From Rhodobiaceae bacterium (GTDB lineage Bacteria; Pseudomonadota; Alphaproteobacteria; RS24): a stretch of 7,867 nucleotides of DNA. The notes under the pieces are model-generated. The model was not told where the DNA came from, did no database searches, and saw only the letters and a list, made by a program, of their open reading frames with translations. Where the stretch lies: NCBI GenBank assembly GCA_002683515.1, contig NYTN01000030.1, positions 1-7,867 on the forward strand, written 5' to 3'. Below are positions 1 through 6,591 of this stretch, in pieces; position 1 is the first letter of the stretch, and each line of letters starts with the position of its first letter. A program made the translations under genes and the position numbers.

Positions 1-37
1 AACTTTGAAACTGCCCTTCTCAATTGCATCTTTTGCT
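1..37. repeat. Inverted copy of topA bases 113-149 at the contig edge
   Basis: Bases 1-37 are the reverse complement of bases 113-149 with one mismatch (C at 16 where G is expected), and partial identity continues to about base 41. The two arms are separated by roughly 75 bases. The downstream arm is ordinary topA coding sequence, so the upstream arm is the displaced one. It carries a stop (TGA at 6-8) in the topA frame and replaces the codons that should encode the TopA segment just before the TRL...GSKVEKF stretch. This is the usual appearance of an inverted chimera from multiple-displacement amplification or of a mis-joined contig end. A genuine genomic inversion is possible but less likely. 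Confidence 0.85.
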
Positions 38-41
38 CCCA

Positions 42-1949
42 ACCCGTCTGAGGCTGATAAAGGGGAGCAAGGTTGAGAAATTTACCCTCACCAATGAAGC
101 CGAAGCTATGGAAGCAAAAGATGCAATTGAGAACGGCAGTTTCAAAGTTAACCGCATTGAAAGCAAGCCCGGTCAAAGAAACCCCTCCGCGCCATTTACA
201 ACATCAACCTTGCAACAAGAAGCTGCTAGAAAGCTAGGCTTTAACGCCAAGCGTACAATGCAAATAGCCCAGCTTCTTTATCAAGGTATTGAGATTGAGG
301 GCGAAGCAACAGGTCTCATTACCTATATGAGAACTGATGGTACGCAAATCGCACCTGAGGCAGTTACCGAAACAAGAGAAGTTATTAATGCAGATTTTGG
401 TCCAGATTATGTGCCTGAAAAGTCCAGAGAATATCAAACTAAAGCCGCCAACGCTCAAGAAGCACACGAAGCTATTCGTCCGACATCCTTGGCAAGGCGT
501 CCTGAGTACATTGCGTCCACATTAGATGCTGATCAGGCCAAGCTCTATGAACTTATCTGGAAACGCACAATGGCCAGCCAGATGGAAAATGCACGTGTTC
601 AACGTACAACCATCGACATCACTGATGAGACACAAACAACAGGCTTACGCGCTAGCGGCACAGTCATTACCTTCCCCGGTTTTTTGAAACTTTATGAAGA
701 AGGTAAGGACGATGAGAAGTCAGATAAAGAAGAAGAGCAGACTTTACCTCAGGTAACAGAAGGCATGCCGCTTGATTTACAAAAAGTATCGCCTGACCAG
801 CACTTCACTGAACCCCCCCCCCGCTTTAGCGAAGCAACTTTGGTGAAAAAAATGGAAGAGTTGGGCATTGGTCGTCCATCTACTTATGCAAGTGTTTTAA
901 GCGTGCTGCGTGACAGAGACTATGTTTTCATGGATCGCAACCGTTTCCATCCACATGATAAAGGGCGTCTTGTCACCTCTTTTTTGGAAAGCTTTTTCAA
1001 TCAATATGTTGAATATGATTTTACAGCGGCGCTAGAGGGTGATCTCGATAAAGTTTCAAATGGAGACCTTGATTATAAAGATGTGCTGAGAAAATTCTGG
1101 GAGAATTTTTCATCCAGTGTCGACTCCACTATGGAAATCAGAAACACGCAAATCCTCGACAAAATGAACGAGGTGCTTGGTCCCCATATATTTAAGGATA
1201 CCGGAGATGGCAATCCACGCGTTTGCCCGAAATGTAATGAAGGTGAATTGAGCCTAAAAACAGGTAAGTTCGGCGCTTTTGTAGGGTGCACTCGATACCC
1301 TGAATGTCGTTTCACTCGTCCTTTTGCACAGGCCGAAGGAAGAGAAGGCGATATTGAGCGAGAGCTAGGTATTGACCCCGAAAGTAGCTTAACTGTTCAC
1401 CTTAAGGACGGTCGCTTCGGCCCCTATATTCAGCTTGGTGATCCGGGCGAGGATAATGAAAAGCCAAAACGCTCCGGCTTGCCTAAAGATAAGCAGCCAG
1501 CCGATATGACACTTGAATATGCGCTTCGCCTTCTCTCCCTGCCCCGCATTGTCGGGCAGCACCCTGAAACCGGCGATGATATTACCGCAGATCTTGGGCG
1601 TTATGGGCCTTATTTGAAACATGGCAAGCAATCAGCCAGCCTAGAAACAGTTGATGAACTTTTCGAGATTGGTGTGAACCGTGCTGTTACAGTTATTGCT
1701 GAAAAGAAATCCAAAGCACCTGCACGCGGTAGTTCTGTGATTAAGGAACTGGGTGAACATCCAGATGACGGTAAACCCGTCAATGTGATGAATGGTCGTT
1801 ATGGACCTTACGTCAAGCATAACAAAATTAACGCGACAATTCCTAAAGACGAAGAACCCGACTCTGTTACGTTAGAACGTGCTTTAGAGCTTATCGTTGC
1901 GCGCGCCGCAAAAGCGGGAGCCGGTAAGAAAAAAGCAAAGAAATCGTAA
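42..1949 (+). CDS. topA: DNA topoisomerase I (type IA), 5'-truncated
   Basis: Type IA topoisomerase, which relaxes negatively supercoiled DNA through a 5'-phosphotyrosine intermediate. The N-terminal TOPRIM domain and the start of the core are missing. An open frame extends back to a TTG at 24, but bases 1 to about 41 are an inverted copy of downstream sequence, so real homology starts near 42 (residues TRL). The catalytic tyrosine lies in the motif ITYMRTDG, codon 324-326. The conserved EPPPRFSEATLVKKMEELG block and GRPSTYA follow at about 810-890. One four-cysteine zinc cluster (CPKC...C...YPEC) lies at 1224-1307; E. coli TopA has more. Three C-terminal DNA-binding repeats each carry GR(F/Y)GPY, near 1410, 1590 and 1794. 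The protein ends in a lysine-rich tail. The EPPPR codons contain a run of ten Cs (813-822), in frame here. Identification is very secure. Confidence 0.96.
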   Translation, partial: TRLRLIKGSKVEKFTLTNEAEAMEAKDAIENGSFKVNRIESKPGQRNPSAPFTTSTLQQEAARKLGFNAKRTMQIAQLLYQGIEIEGEATGLITYMRTDGTQIAPEAVTETREVINADFGPDYVPEKSREYQTKAANAQEAHEAIRPTSLARRPEYIASTLDADQAKLYELIWKRTMASQMENARVQRTTIDITDETQTTGLRASGTVITFPGFLKLYEEGKDDEKSDKEEEQTLPQVTEGMPLDLQKVSPDQHFTEPPPRFSEATLVKKMEELGIGRPSTYASVLSVLRDRDYVFMDRNRFHPHDKGRLVTSFLESFFNQYVEYDFTAALEGDLDKVSNGDLDYKDVLRKFWENFSSSVDSTMEIRNTQILDKMNEVLGPHIFKDTGDGNPRVCPKCNEGELSLKTGKFGAFVGCTRYPECRFTRPFAQAEGREGDIERELGIDPESSLTVHLKDGRFGPYIQLGDPGEDNEKPKRSGLPKDKQPADMTLEYALRLLSLPRIVGQHPETGDDITADLGRYGPYLKHGKQSASLETVDELFEIGVNRAVTVIAEKKSKAPARGSSVIKELGEHPDDGKPVNVMNGRYGPYVKHNKINATIPKDEEPDSVTLERALELIVARAAKAGAGKKKAKKS

Positions 1950-1953
1950 TCCT

Positions 1954-1986
1954 AGCTTTTTAAGAAGGCGTTTTATAAAGCTTTTT
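1954..1986 (+). terminator. Possible weak terminator after topA
   Basis: The arms AGCTTTTTA (1954-1962) and TATAAAGCT (1974-1982) pair over nine positions with one T-T mismatch around an 11-base loop, followed by TTTT. The stem is AT-rich with only two G-C pairs, so it would be a weak or partial terminator at best. It lies five bases past the topA stop. Read-through into rnr is likely. Confidence 0.33.
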
Positions 1987-1988
1987 GT

Positions 1989-2053
1989 CATTTCCCCTCC
2001 GTATCGCATGGCACGATAATGCACCGGATGTTAAGGACGGAAGTCAGGGAATG
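1989..2053 (+). promoter_or_regulatory. Foldable leader upstream of rnr
   Basis: A nested hairpin can be drawn by eye. The outer stem is CATTTCCC (1989-1996) with GGGAATG (2047-2053), seven pairs and one bulged T. An inner stem is TCCGT (1998-2002) with ACGGA (2037-2041). A small apical hairpin is ATCG (2003-2006) with CGAT (2014-2017). The structure ends just before the rnr Shine-Dalgarno AAAGGA (2057-2062). It matches no riboswitch or RNA family that I recognise. No folding energy was computed, so it could be chance pairing or a cis element controlling rnr. Confidence 0.25.
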
Positions 2054-2069
2054 CATAAAGGACAACTAA

Positions 2070-4430
2070 GTGTGTAGCCATTCAGTTAGACCCGGGCGTC
2101 AAGATATACTTGATTTTATCGCCCAAAACCCAGGCAAAACCGGAAAGCGCGAAATCGCCAAAGCCTTTAATGTCAAAGGTTCTAACCGGATTTATCTGAA
2201 GCAACTTTTGAGGGAAATGATTGCCGAAGGGCTTATCGAGAGCAATCGTGGTGATGGCGTGAGAAAAGCGGGAACGCTTCCCGCTGTTGGTGTGGTTGAA
2301 ATTACCGCCCGCGATGAAGAAGGCGCGCTTCACGGGGATATTATCTTGCGCGGTGAGCGACAAGACACACCTGACATTATTATTTTTTCCAAGCGGAAAC
2401 AGCCTGTAATGGGTGACCAGATACTCGCGCGACTCAACGAAACCTCACCGGGTGTGTATCGGGCAGATACAATTAAAGTTATCACCCGCGCCGGAAGTGA
2501 AAAAGTTATTGGGATTCTGAAGGGGAGCCTTGAGCCTGATAAAAAAGGCAAAATTTCAGCTTTCATAGAACCAATTGAGAGGCGTACGCGACAAATTTTC
2601 AATATTAGCGGCACATTGCCAGATAATTGTTCGGAAGGTGATATTGTTGTTGCTGAAAAAATATCAACTGTCCGTTCTGCCCAAAGACATTACCCACAAC
2701 AGGTAAAGGTGATTGATCGTGTTGGCTCACCTGAAGCGCCGGATGCATTCAGCCTGATTGCCATTGCTGAACAAAATATACCAATCGAATTTCCTGATGC
2801 TGTTATTCAGCAATCTGAAGCTCTGAGTCAGGTCAACATGGAAGGCCGCCAAGACTTAAGAGAACTCCCACTCATCACCATTGACCCTGCAGATGCGCGT
2901 GACCATGACGATGCAGTTTATGCTTGCCCAGATGATAACCCCGACAATGAAGGTGGCTATTTGGTGTGGGTCGCTATTGCCGATGTAGCGACTTATGTCC
3001 CACCGGAAACACCACTGGACAAAGAAGCGTTCAAGCGAGGTAATTCCGTTTATCTACCAGACCGCGTGGTTTCAATGTTACCGGAGAAAATTTCAAATAA
3101 TCTCTGCTCCTTGCGCCCAGATGAAGAACGTCCATGCCTCGTCGTCAAGATGATAATTGATAAAAACGGGAATAGAAAAACTCATAAATTCTATCGTGCG
3201 ATTATGAAGTCAGCAGCACGATTAAGTTATCAGCAAGCTCAAACAGGTTTTGATGACCAACCTGATGAAGCCGCCGCACCGGTTTATGAAACCGTTCTCA
3301 AACCTCTATGGGCAGCATATCAATTAATGACTAAGGCGCGAATAGAACGTGCGCCACTTGACCTTAATATCCCTGAACGAAAAATCATTATGAATAATGG
3401 GCGGATTGAAGATATTTTCACGCCACAACGACTTGAAGCCATGCGACTGATTGAAGAGATGATGGTTAGCGCCAATGTCTGCGCAGCTGAAACACTAGAA
3501 AAACATAAAACTCCTCTAATCTATAGGGTCCATAATATTCCAAGTGAAGAGAAAGTTTACGCGCTTGCCGGTTTTGTAAAACCTCTTGGCGTGGTGATTG
3601 ACCTCGGGCAACCCATGATCCCAAGACTGTTTAATCGTCTGTTAGAGGGTGCGCGCGAAACGGAATATGAATTTATGGTTCAAGAGGCGGTTTTACGAAC
3701 TCAATCTCAAGCTGTTTATGACCCTGTAAACATTGGTCACTTTGGGCTTAACTTATCGCGCTATGCCCACTTTACCTCGCCGATAAGGCGTTATGCAGAT
3801 CTAATTGTGCATCGCGCCTTGATTCGCGCCCTCAAATTTGGCTCTGACGGTTTGCCTGACAGACAAATTGAAACCCTTGATGAAACAGCCGCTCATATTT
3901 CATCAACAGAAAGACGTGCAATGCTGGCCGAGCGTAGCGCAAAGGAACGCTATCTATCTGCATTTATGTCCACCCGTATTGGTAATGAATTTGCAGGACA
4001 TATCACTGGCGTCACAAAATCGGGGCTGTTCATCCGCCTTGACGACACTGGAGCAGAGGGTTTTTCGCCGATGTCTTACCTTGGGCCAGAGCGGTTTTTC
4101 GCTAATGAAGACGGCATGTCACTGACTGGTGGTACAACCGGCAAAACTTTCCGCATTGGCCAGGTTATCTCCGTTAGGCTTCTTGAGACAAACCCTATTG
4201 CCGGCGGCATGTTGATGGAACCCGTCTTAGATGTTGAAGCGGAAGGCACGACAACGACACAACGTCGTGAAAGTTTCAGAAGAAACACCCACGGAAAAAA
4301 ACAAGGGGGGGATAAAAAAGAATCACGCCTAGTTTCAAAGAAGTTAAAATCATTTAAGGGCAGAAAAAAAAGCTCCTCTAGGGCTGGTCGTCGCAAAGCA
4401 AAAAAGCTAGAAAAACCTAAAGACGGCTAA
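2070..4430 (+). CDS. rnr: Ribonuclease R (RNB-family 3'-5' exoribonuclease)
   Basis: RNase R is a processive hydrolytic 3'-5' exoribonuclease that degrades structured RNA, including rRNA and mRNA decay intermediates, in the cytoplasm. The 786-residue protein is close to the E. coli length. In order it has a winged-helix domain (about 10-65, REIAKAFNVKG), cold-shock/OB domains (about 75-235), the RNB catalytic domain (about 250-590), an S1 domain (about 642-724, ITGVTKSGLFIRL) and a basic Lys/Arg tail. The catalytic motif TIDPADARDHDDAV supplies D272, D278, D280 and D281, the same positions as in E. coli RNase R, and SRYAHFTSPIRRYADL closes the domain. The start is GTG: a TAA lies directly upstream at 2067-2069, and AAAGGA (2057-2062) sits seven bases away. 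It follows topA by 120 bases and precedes the NUDIX gene by 12. Confidence 0.97.
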   Translation: MCSHSVRPGRQDILDFIAQNPGKTGKREIAKAFNVKGSNRIYLKQLLREMIAEGLIESNRGDGVRKAGTLPAVGVVEITARDEEGALHGDIILRGERQDTPDIIIFSKRKQPVMGDQILARLNETSPGVYRADTIKVITRAGSEKVIGILKGSLEPDKKGKISAFIEPIERRTRQIFNISGTLPDNCSEGDIVVAEKISTVRSAQRHYPQQVKVIDRVGSPEAPDAFSLIAIAEQNIPIEFPDAVIQQSEALSQVNMEGRQDLRELPLITIDPADARDHDDAVYACPDDNPDNEGGYLVWVAIADVATYVPPETPLDKEAFKRGNSVYLPDRVVSMLPEKISNNLCSLRPDEERPCLVVKMIIDKNGNRKTHKFYRAIMKSAARLSYQQAQTGFDDQPDEAAAPVYETVLKPLWAAYQLMTKARIERAPLDLNIPERKIIMNNGRIEDIFTPQRLEAMRLIEEMMVSANVCAAETLEKHKTPLIYRVHNIPSEEKVYALAGFVKPLGVVIDLGQPMIPRLFNRLLEGARETEYEFMVQEAVLRTQSQAVYDPVNIGHFGLNLSRYAHFTSPIRRYADLIVHRALIRALKFGSDGLPDRQIETLDETAAHISSTERRAMLAERSAKERYLSAFMSTRIGNEFAGHITGVTKSGLFIRLDDTGAEGFSPMSYLGPERFFANEDGMSLTGGTTGKTFRIGQVISVRLLETNPIAGGMLMEPVLDVEAEGTTTTQRRESFRRNTHGKKQGGDKKESRLVSKKLKSFKGRKKSSSRAGRRKAKKLEKPKDG

Positions 4431-4436
4431 GAGGTG
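4431..4436 (+). promoter_or_regulatory. Ribosome binding site deciding the NUDIX start
   Basis: GAGGTG lies directly after the rnr stop and six bases before the ATG at 4443. An in-frame GTG at 4434 would give a start three codons longer, but it lies inside this Shine-Dalgarno and has no spacing of its own. ATG 4443 is therefore the better start. Confidence 0.7.
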
Positions 4437-4442
4437 ACAAAC

Positions 4443-5219
4443 ATGCAAAAGACAACACAACTTTCTGAACTCGACACCAAAATTGAGAAAAGCGAGGATG
4501 AAAGTGCCGACCTGACCCTGCCCTATATACGTCCGGTTGATGCCGCGACGCTCATTATTGTTAACCGACAGGCTAAAACCCCGAAAGTTCTTATGGGGAA
4601 GCGATCAGCACAACATAAGTTCATGCCTAATAAATTTGTGTTCCCAGGCGGTCGTGTTGATCCTTGTGATAGCCGTCTCATCGTGCCATCAAAAATGCGA
4701 ACACCTGTCATTAAGCATCTCCGGGCAGAAACCAAAAAAAGTATGACACCTGCACGCCTGCGCGGGTTGGCGCTCGCTGCAATCAGAGAAACCTACGAAG
4801 AAACAGGGCTCGTATTAGGAAGACCAACCTCATCAGAAGTTACCTCTCGGCATCCTGTGTGGCGGACATTTTTGGAACAAGGTGTTGAACCAGCCCTAGG
4901 GAACCTCGATTATGTCGCACGTGCTATCACCCCAACAAAGCGGAATAGACGCTTTGACACTCGGTTTTTCATGGCCGATGCTTCAGAACTTCATAATAAG
5001 CCAAGCGACATAACCAATGGCAGTGGCGAATTGCTTGACTTGCATTGGATTAGCCTCAAGGAAGCACTGAAACTAGACCTTCCGATAATTACGCATGAAA
5101 TTGTGAAATGCATTGAGGAACGACTGCAATACCCCGACACTCGCCGATATACACGCCCAGTGCCGTTTTATCGATTCGAATATGGCAGATTTATCTTTTC
5201 TAATCTGCGGGCAAGCTGA
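4443..5219 (+). CDS. NUDIX hydrolase with an insertion in the Nudix box
   Basis: NUDIX-fold pyrophosphohydrolase of about 258 residues that probably cleaves a nucleoside diphosphate linked to another moiety, using a divalent metal. The strand leading into the box reads KFVFPGGRVDP (residues 64-74) and the catalytic helix reads AAIRETYEETGLVLG (about 112-126), with R115, E116, E119, E120 and G122 matching REUxEExGU. The usual spacing between the box glycine and the RE pair is about 14 residues. Here it is about 45, so some 31 residues interrupt the box, as in the eukaryotic NUDT19 type. The substrate cannot be read from sequence. The gene follows rnr by 12 bases and is probably co-transcribed with it. 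A NUDIX gene beside rnr and rpmG is common in alphaproteobacteria. Confidence 0.88.
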   Translation: MQKTTQLSELDTKIEKSEDESADLTLPYIRPVDAATLIIVNRQAKTPKVLMGKRSAQHKFMPNKFVFPGGRVDPCDSRLIVPSKMRTPVIKHLRAETKKSMTPARLRGLALAAIRETYEETGLVLGRPTSSEVTSRHPVWRTFLEQGVEPALGNLDYVARAITPTKRNRRFDTRFFMADASELHNKPSDITNGSGELLDLHWISLKEALKLDLPIITHEIVKCIEERLQYPDTRRYTRPVPFYRFEYGRFIFSNLRAS

Positions 5220-5225
5220 ATAGTC

Positions 5226-5253
5226 TTGACTTTCCAGTGTAAATCTTTAGTTT
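5226..5253 (+). promoter_or_regulatory. Putative sigma70-type promoter for rpmG
   Basis: TTGACT (5226-5231) is a five-of-six match to the -35 consensus. After a 16-base spacer, TAGTTT (5248-5253) keeps the key T, A and final T of a -10 box. It sits in the 73-base gap between the NUDIX stop and rpmG, which would let the ribosomal gene be expressed separately from rnr. The -10 match is only moderate. Confidence 0.42.
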
Positions 5254-5281
5254 CCCGAAATCGGATTTAGGTAAACATCTC

Positions 5282-5286
5282 GAGGA
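5282..5286 (+). promoter_or_regulatory. Ribosome binding site of rpmG
   Basis: GAGGA lies six bases before the ATG at 5293. It is one of the strongest Shine-Dalgarno matches in the window, as expected for a highly expressed ribosomal protein gene. Confidence 0.7.
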
Positions 5287-5292
5287 AAGCTT

Positions 5293-5460
5293 ATGGCGAA
5301 ACCTACAACAGTTAAGATTAAGCTCGAAAGCACGGCTGGCACAGGTTACTTCTACGTTGCCAAGAAAAATGCCCGTACCATGACAGAAAAAATGGTTGTT
5401 CGAAAATATGATCCGGTTGCTCGCAAGCATGTTGAATTTAAAGAAGGTAAAATCAAATAA
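5293..5460 (+). CDS. rpmG: 50S ribosomal protein L33
   Basis: This 55-residue basic protein begins MAKPTTVKIKLESTAGTGYF and ends in VEFKEGKIK, matching bacterial L33 along its whole length, including the TAGTGYFY core and the KYDPVARKHV segment. L33 belongs to the large ribosomal subunit and lies near the E-site tRNA. It contains no cysteine, so it is the zinc-independent (C-) form. E. coli L33 is also 55 residues and cysteine-free. It has its own strong Shine-Dalgarno and a likely promoter, and a clear terminator follows 33 bases after the stop, so it can be transcribed alone or as the last gene of the rnr unit. Confidence 0.97.
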   Translation: MAKPTTVKIKLESTAGTGYFYVAKKNARTMTEKMVVRKYDPVARKHVEFKEGKIK

Positions 5461-5493
5461 TTTTGATTTCCAACCTTGATTACAAGCAATATT

Positions 5494-5517
5494 AAGCCGG
5501 TTTAGACCGGTTTTTTT
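5494..5517 (+). terminator. Rho-independent terminator after rpmG
   Basis: AAGCCGGT (5494-5501), loop TTAG (5502-5505) and ACCGGTTT (5506-5513) form an eight-pair stem with one G-U pair, followed by more Ts (5514-5517) and a further T-rich stretch. It ends the rpmG transcript and separates the two transcription units in this window. Confidence 0.88.
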
Positions 5518-5541
5518 ATTATTCTTTTTTTCTCATATATT

Positions 5542-5569
5542 TTGTTTCATCGTGAAATCGCGCTATCTG
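5542..5569 (+). promoter_or_regulatory. Tentative promoter with overlapping palindrome before DUF3572
   Basis: A promoter is expected here because a terminator lies upstream and three closely spaced genes lie downstream. TTGTTT (5542-5547) and TATCTG (5564-5569), 16 bases apart, are the best pair seen, each matching only three of six consensus bases. A 13-base palindrome, TTTCATCGTGAAA (5545-5557), overlaps the -35 element and could be an operator. Both are weak calls. Confidence 0.25.
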
Positions 5570-5612
5570 AGCTAAGGTATGTTTTTAGACTCCCGACTCA
5601 ATAAGACAAAAT

Positions 5613-5906
5613 ATGGCACAAAAAGAAACAGCTGAAATTCTGGCCCTTAATATGCTGACATGGATGGCAGGTAATGAGGAAGCGATGAACAATTTTTCAT
5701 TACAAAGTGGAATGGCAGTTCAGGATATTCATGATCAAATTGGCAACCCCGAAATTTTGGCAGAACTTCTCGCGGGTGTAATGGATTTCATACTCAGTTA
5801 TGAAGAACTAATTACACAATTTTGTGAAGAAAATGGTATGAATCCTGAAGAACCAATTCAATTTAGACGCTTTCTACCTGGCGGCGATGTGCCTGAGTGG
5901 GGTTAA
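5613..5906 (+). CDS. DUF3572-family small protein
   Basis: A 97-residue acidic protein with no signal peptide or clear membrane segment, predicted to be mostly helical. The pattern A..MLTWMAGNEEAMNNF, then SGM...DI...IGNPEIL, then VMDFILSYEELITQFCEENG, and a final LPGGD fits the DUF3572 family as I remember it, a small alphaproteobacterial family of unknown function. In relatives this gene also lies near divK/pleD and dinB, which supports the call. The ATG at 5613 has only a weak purine stretch (AAGACA) upstream. The HAD-like gene begins 18 bases after its stop, so the two are probably co-transcribed. No function can be assigned. Confidence 0.78.
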   Translation: MAQKETAEILALNMLTWMAGNEEAMNNFSLQSGMAVQDIHDQIGNPEILAELLAGVMDFILSYEELITQFCEENGMNPEEPIQFRRFLPGGDVPEWG

Positions 5907-5924
5907 TTACAGGGTAAATTCCTA

Positions 5925-6575
5925 ATGCTTTCCGAAGAAATATCTAACCAAATTGAAACTCTGGAACTTGACCCTGATCGCCCGCTAGTTATTTCGGATG
6001 CGGATGAAGTTCTCCTTCAATTTATGCGCCAATTTGAGGTCTATCTAGACCGAAATAATATGTGGATTGATTTGAGTAGTTTCAGGTTACAAGGCAATAT
6101 AAAATATAAAGGCAGTGATGAAGCCGTCGACATGACGAACAGAAATATCATTGATGATTTTTTTGCTGCCGAAACCTTAAACTTCTCCCCCGTAGACGGC
6201 GCAGCAGAAGCTTTGACAGCACTCAGCAAGGAAGCCCAAGTCATTATTCTAACCAATCTACCTTTAGCTCAAAAGAACGAAAGACAAATTAATTTATCAA
6301 AACACGGTATGAACTATCCGGTTATTGTCGGCTCAGGCTTAAAAGGCCCGGCGGTTAAAAGCCTCGGCGATAAAATCAATGCGCCCTTGTTTTTTCTTGA
6401 TGATATTCCCCATAATATCAATTCAGTTGCCGAACATGCCCCCATGTCTAGGCGCATTCATATGATTGCAGATCCACGCTTGTCTAAACTTATTGGCGCA
6501 GCAGAAGGTGCTTCGGCTCGAATTGATCAGTGGCAGGAAGCTCAAAACTGGATACTGGATAAAATAGCCGAATAG
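5925..6575 (+). CDS. HAD-superfamily hydrolase-like protein
   Basis: A 216-residue cytoplasmic protein with the HAD phosphatase motifs in order. Motif I is LVISDADEV, with nucleophile D25 and acid/base D27. Motif II is VIILTN, with T110. A motif III lysine could be K140 or K145 (GLKGPAVKSL). Motif IV is LFFLDDIPHN, with the metal-binding pair D159 and D160. All catalytic positions are present, so it is probably an active Mg-dependent phosphatase or phosphotransferase. The residue after the second motif I aspartate is E rather than the common G. The segment between motifs I and II (about 30-90) would hold the cap and shows nothing that reveals a substrate. AGGG lies about ten bases before the ATG. 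It sits between DUF3572 and dinB with gaps of 18 and 16 bases. Confidence 0.82.
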   Translation: MLSEEISNQIETLELDPDRPLVISDADEVLLQFMRQFEVYLDRNNMWIDLSSFRLQGNIKYKGSDEAVDMTNRNIIDDFFAAETLNFSPVDGAAEALTALSKEAQVIILTNLPLAQKNERQINLSKHGMNYPVIVGSGLKGPAVKSLGDKINAPLFFLDDIPHNINSVAEHAPMSRRIHMIADPRLSKLIGAAEGASARIDQWQEAQNWILDKIAE

Positions 6576-6591
6576 ACCTATTGGATATATT

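Noticed and set aside
24..41. TTG at 24 as the topA start codon
   Set aside because: It lies inside the inverted copy of downstream sequence, and the protein from it would lack the TOPRIM domain. The gene is truncated, not short.
1073..1631. Minus-strand open frames opposite topA
   Set aside because: They are antisense to conserved TopA zinc-cluster and repeat codons and show no family resemblance.
1989..2053. Leader before rnr as an SRP (4.5S) RNA gene or known riboswitch
   Set aside because: The GGAAG and GTCAGG-like words occur, but not in the order or context of the SRP apical loop, and no riboswitch core motif is recognisable.
4305..4311. Seven-G run near the end of rnr as a frameshift site
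   Set aside because: It lies in the variable basic tail, the frame continues normally to the stop, and no alternative-frame extension looks conserved.
4434..4442. GTG at 4434 as the NUDIX start
   Set aside because: It overlaps the Shine-Dalgarno GAGGTG and has no spacing of its own; ATG 4443 has ideal spacing.
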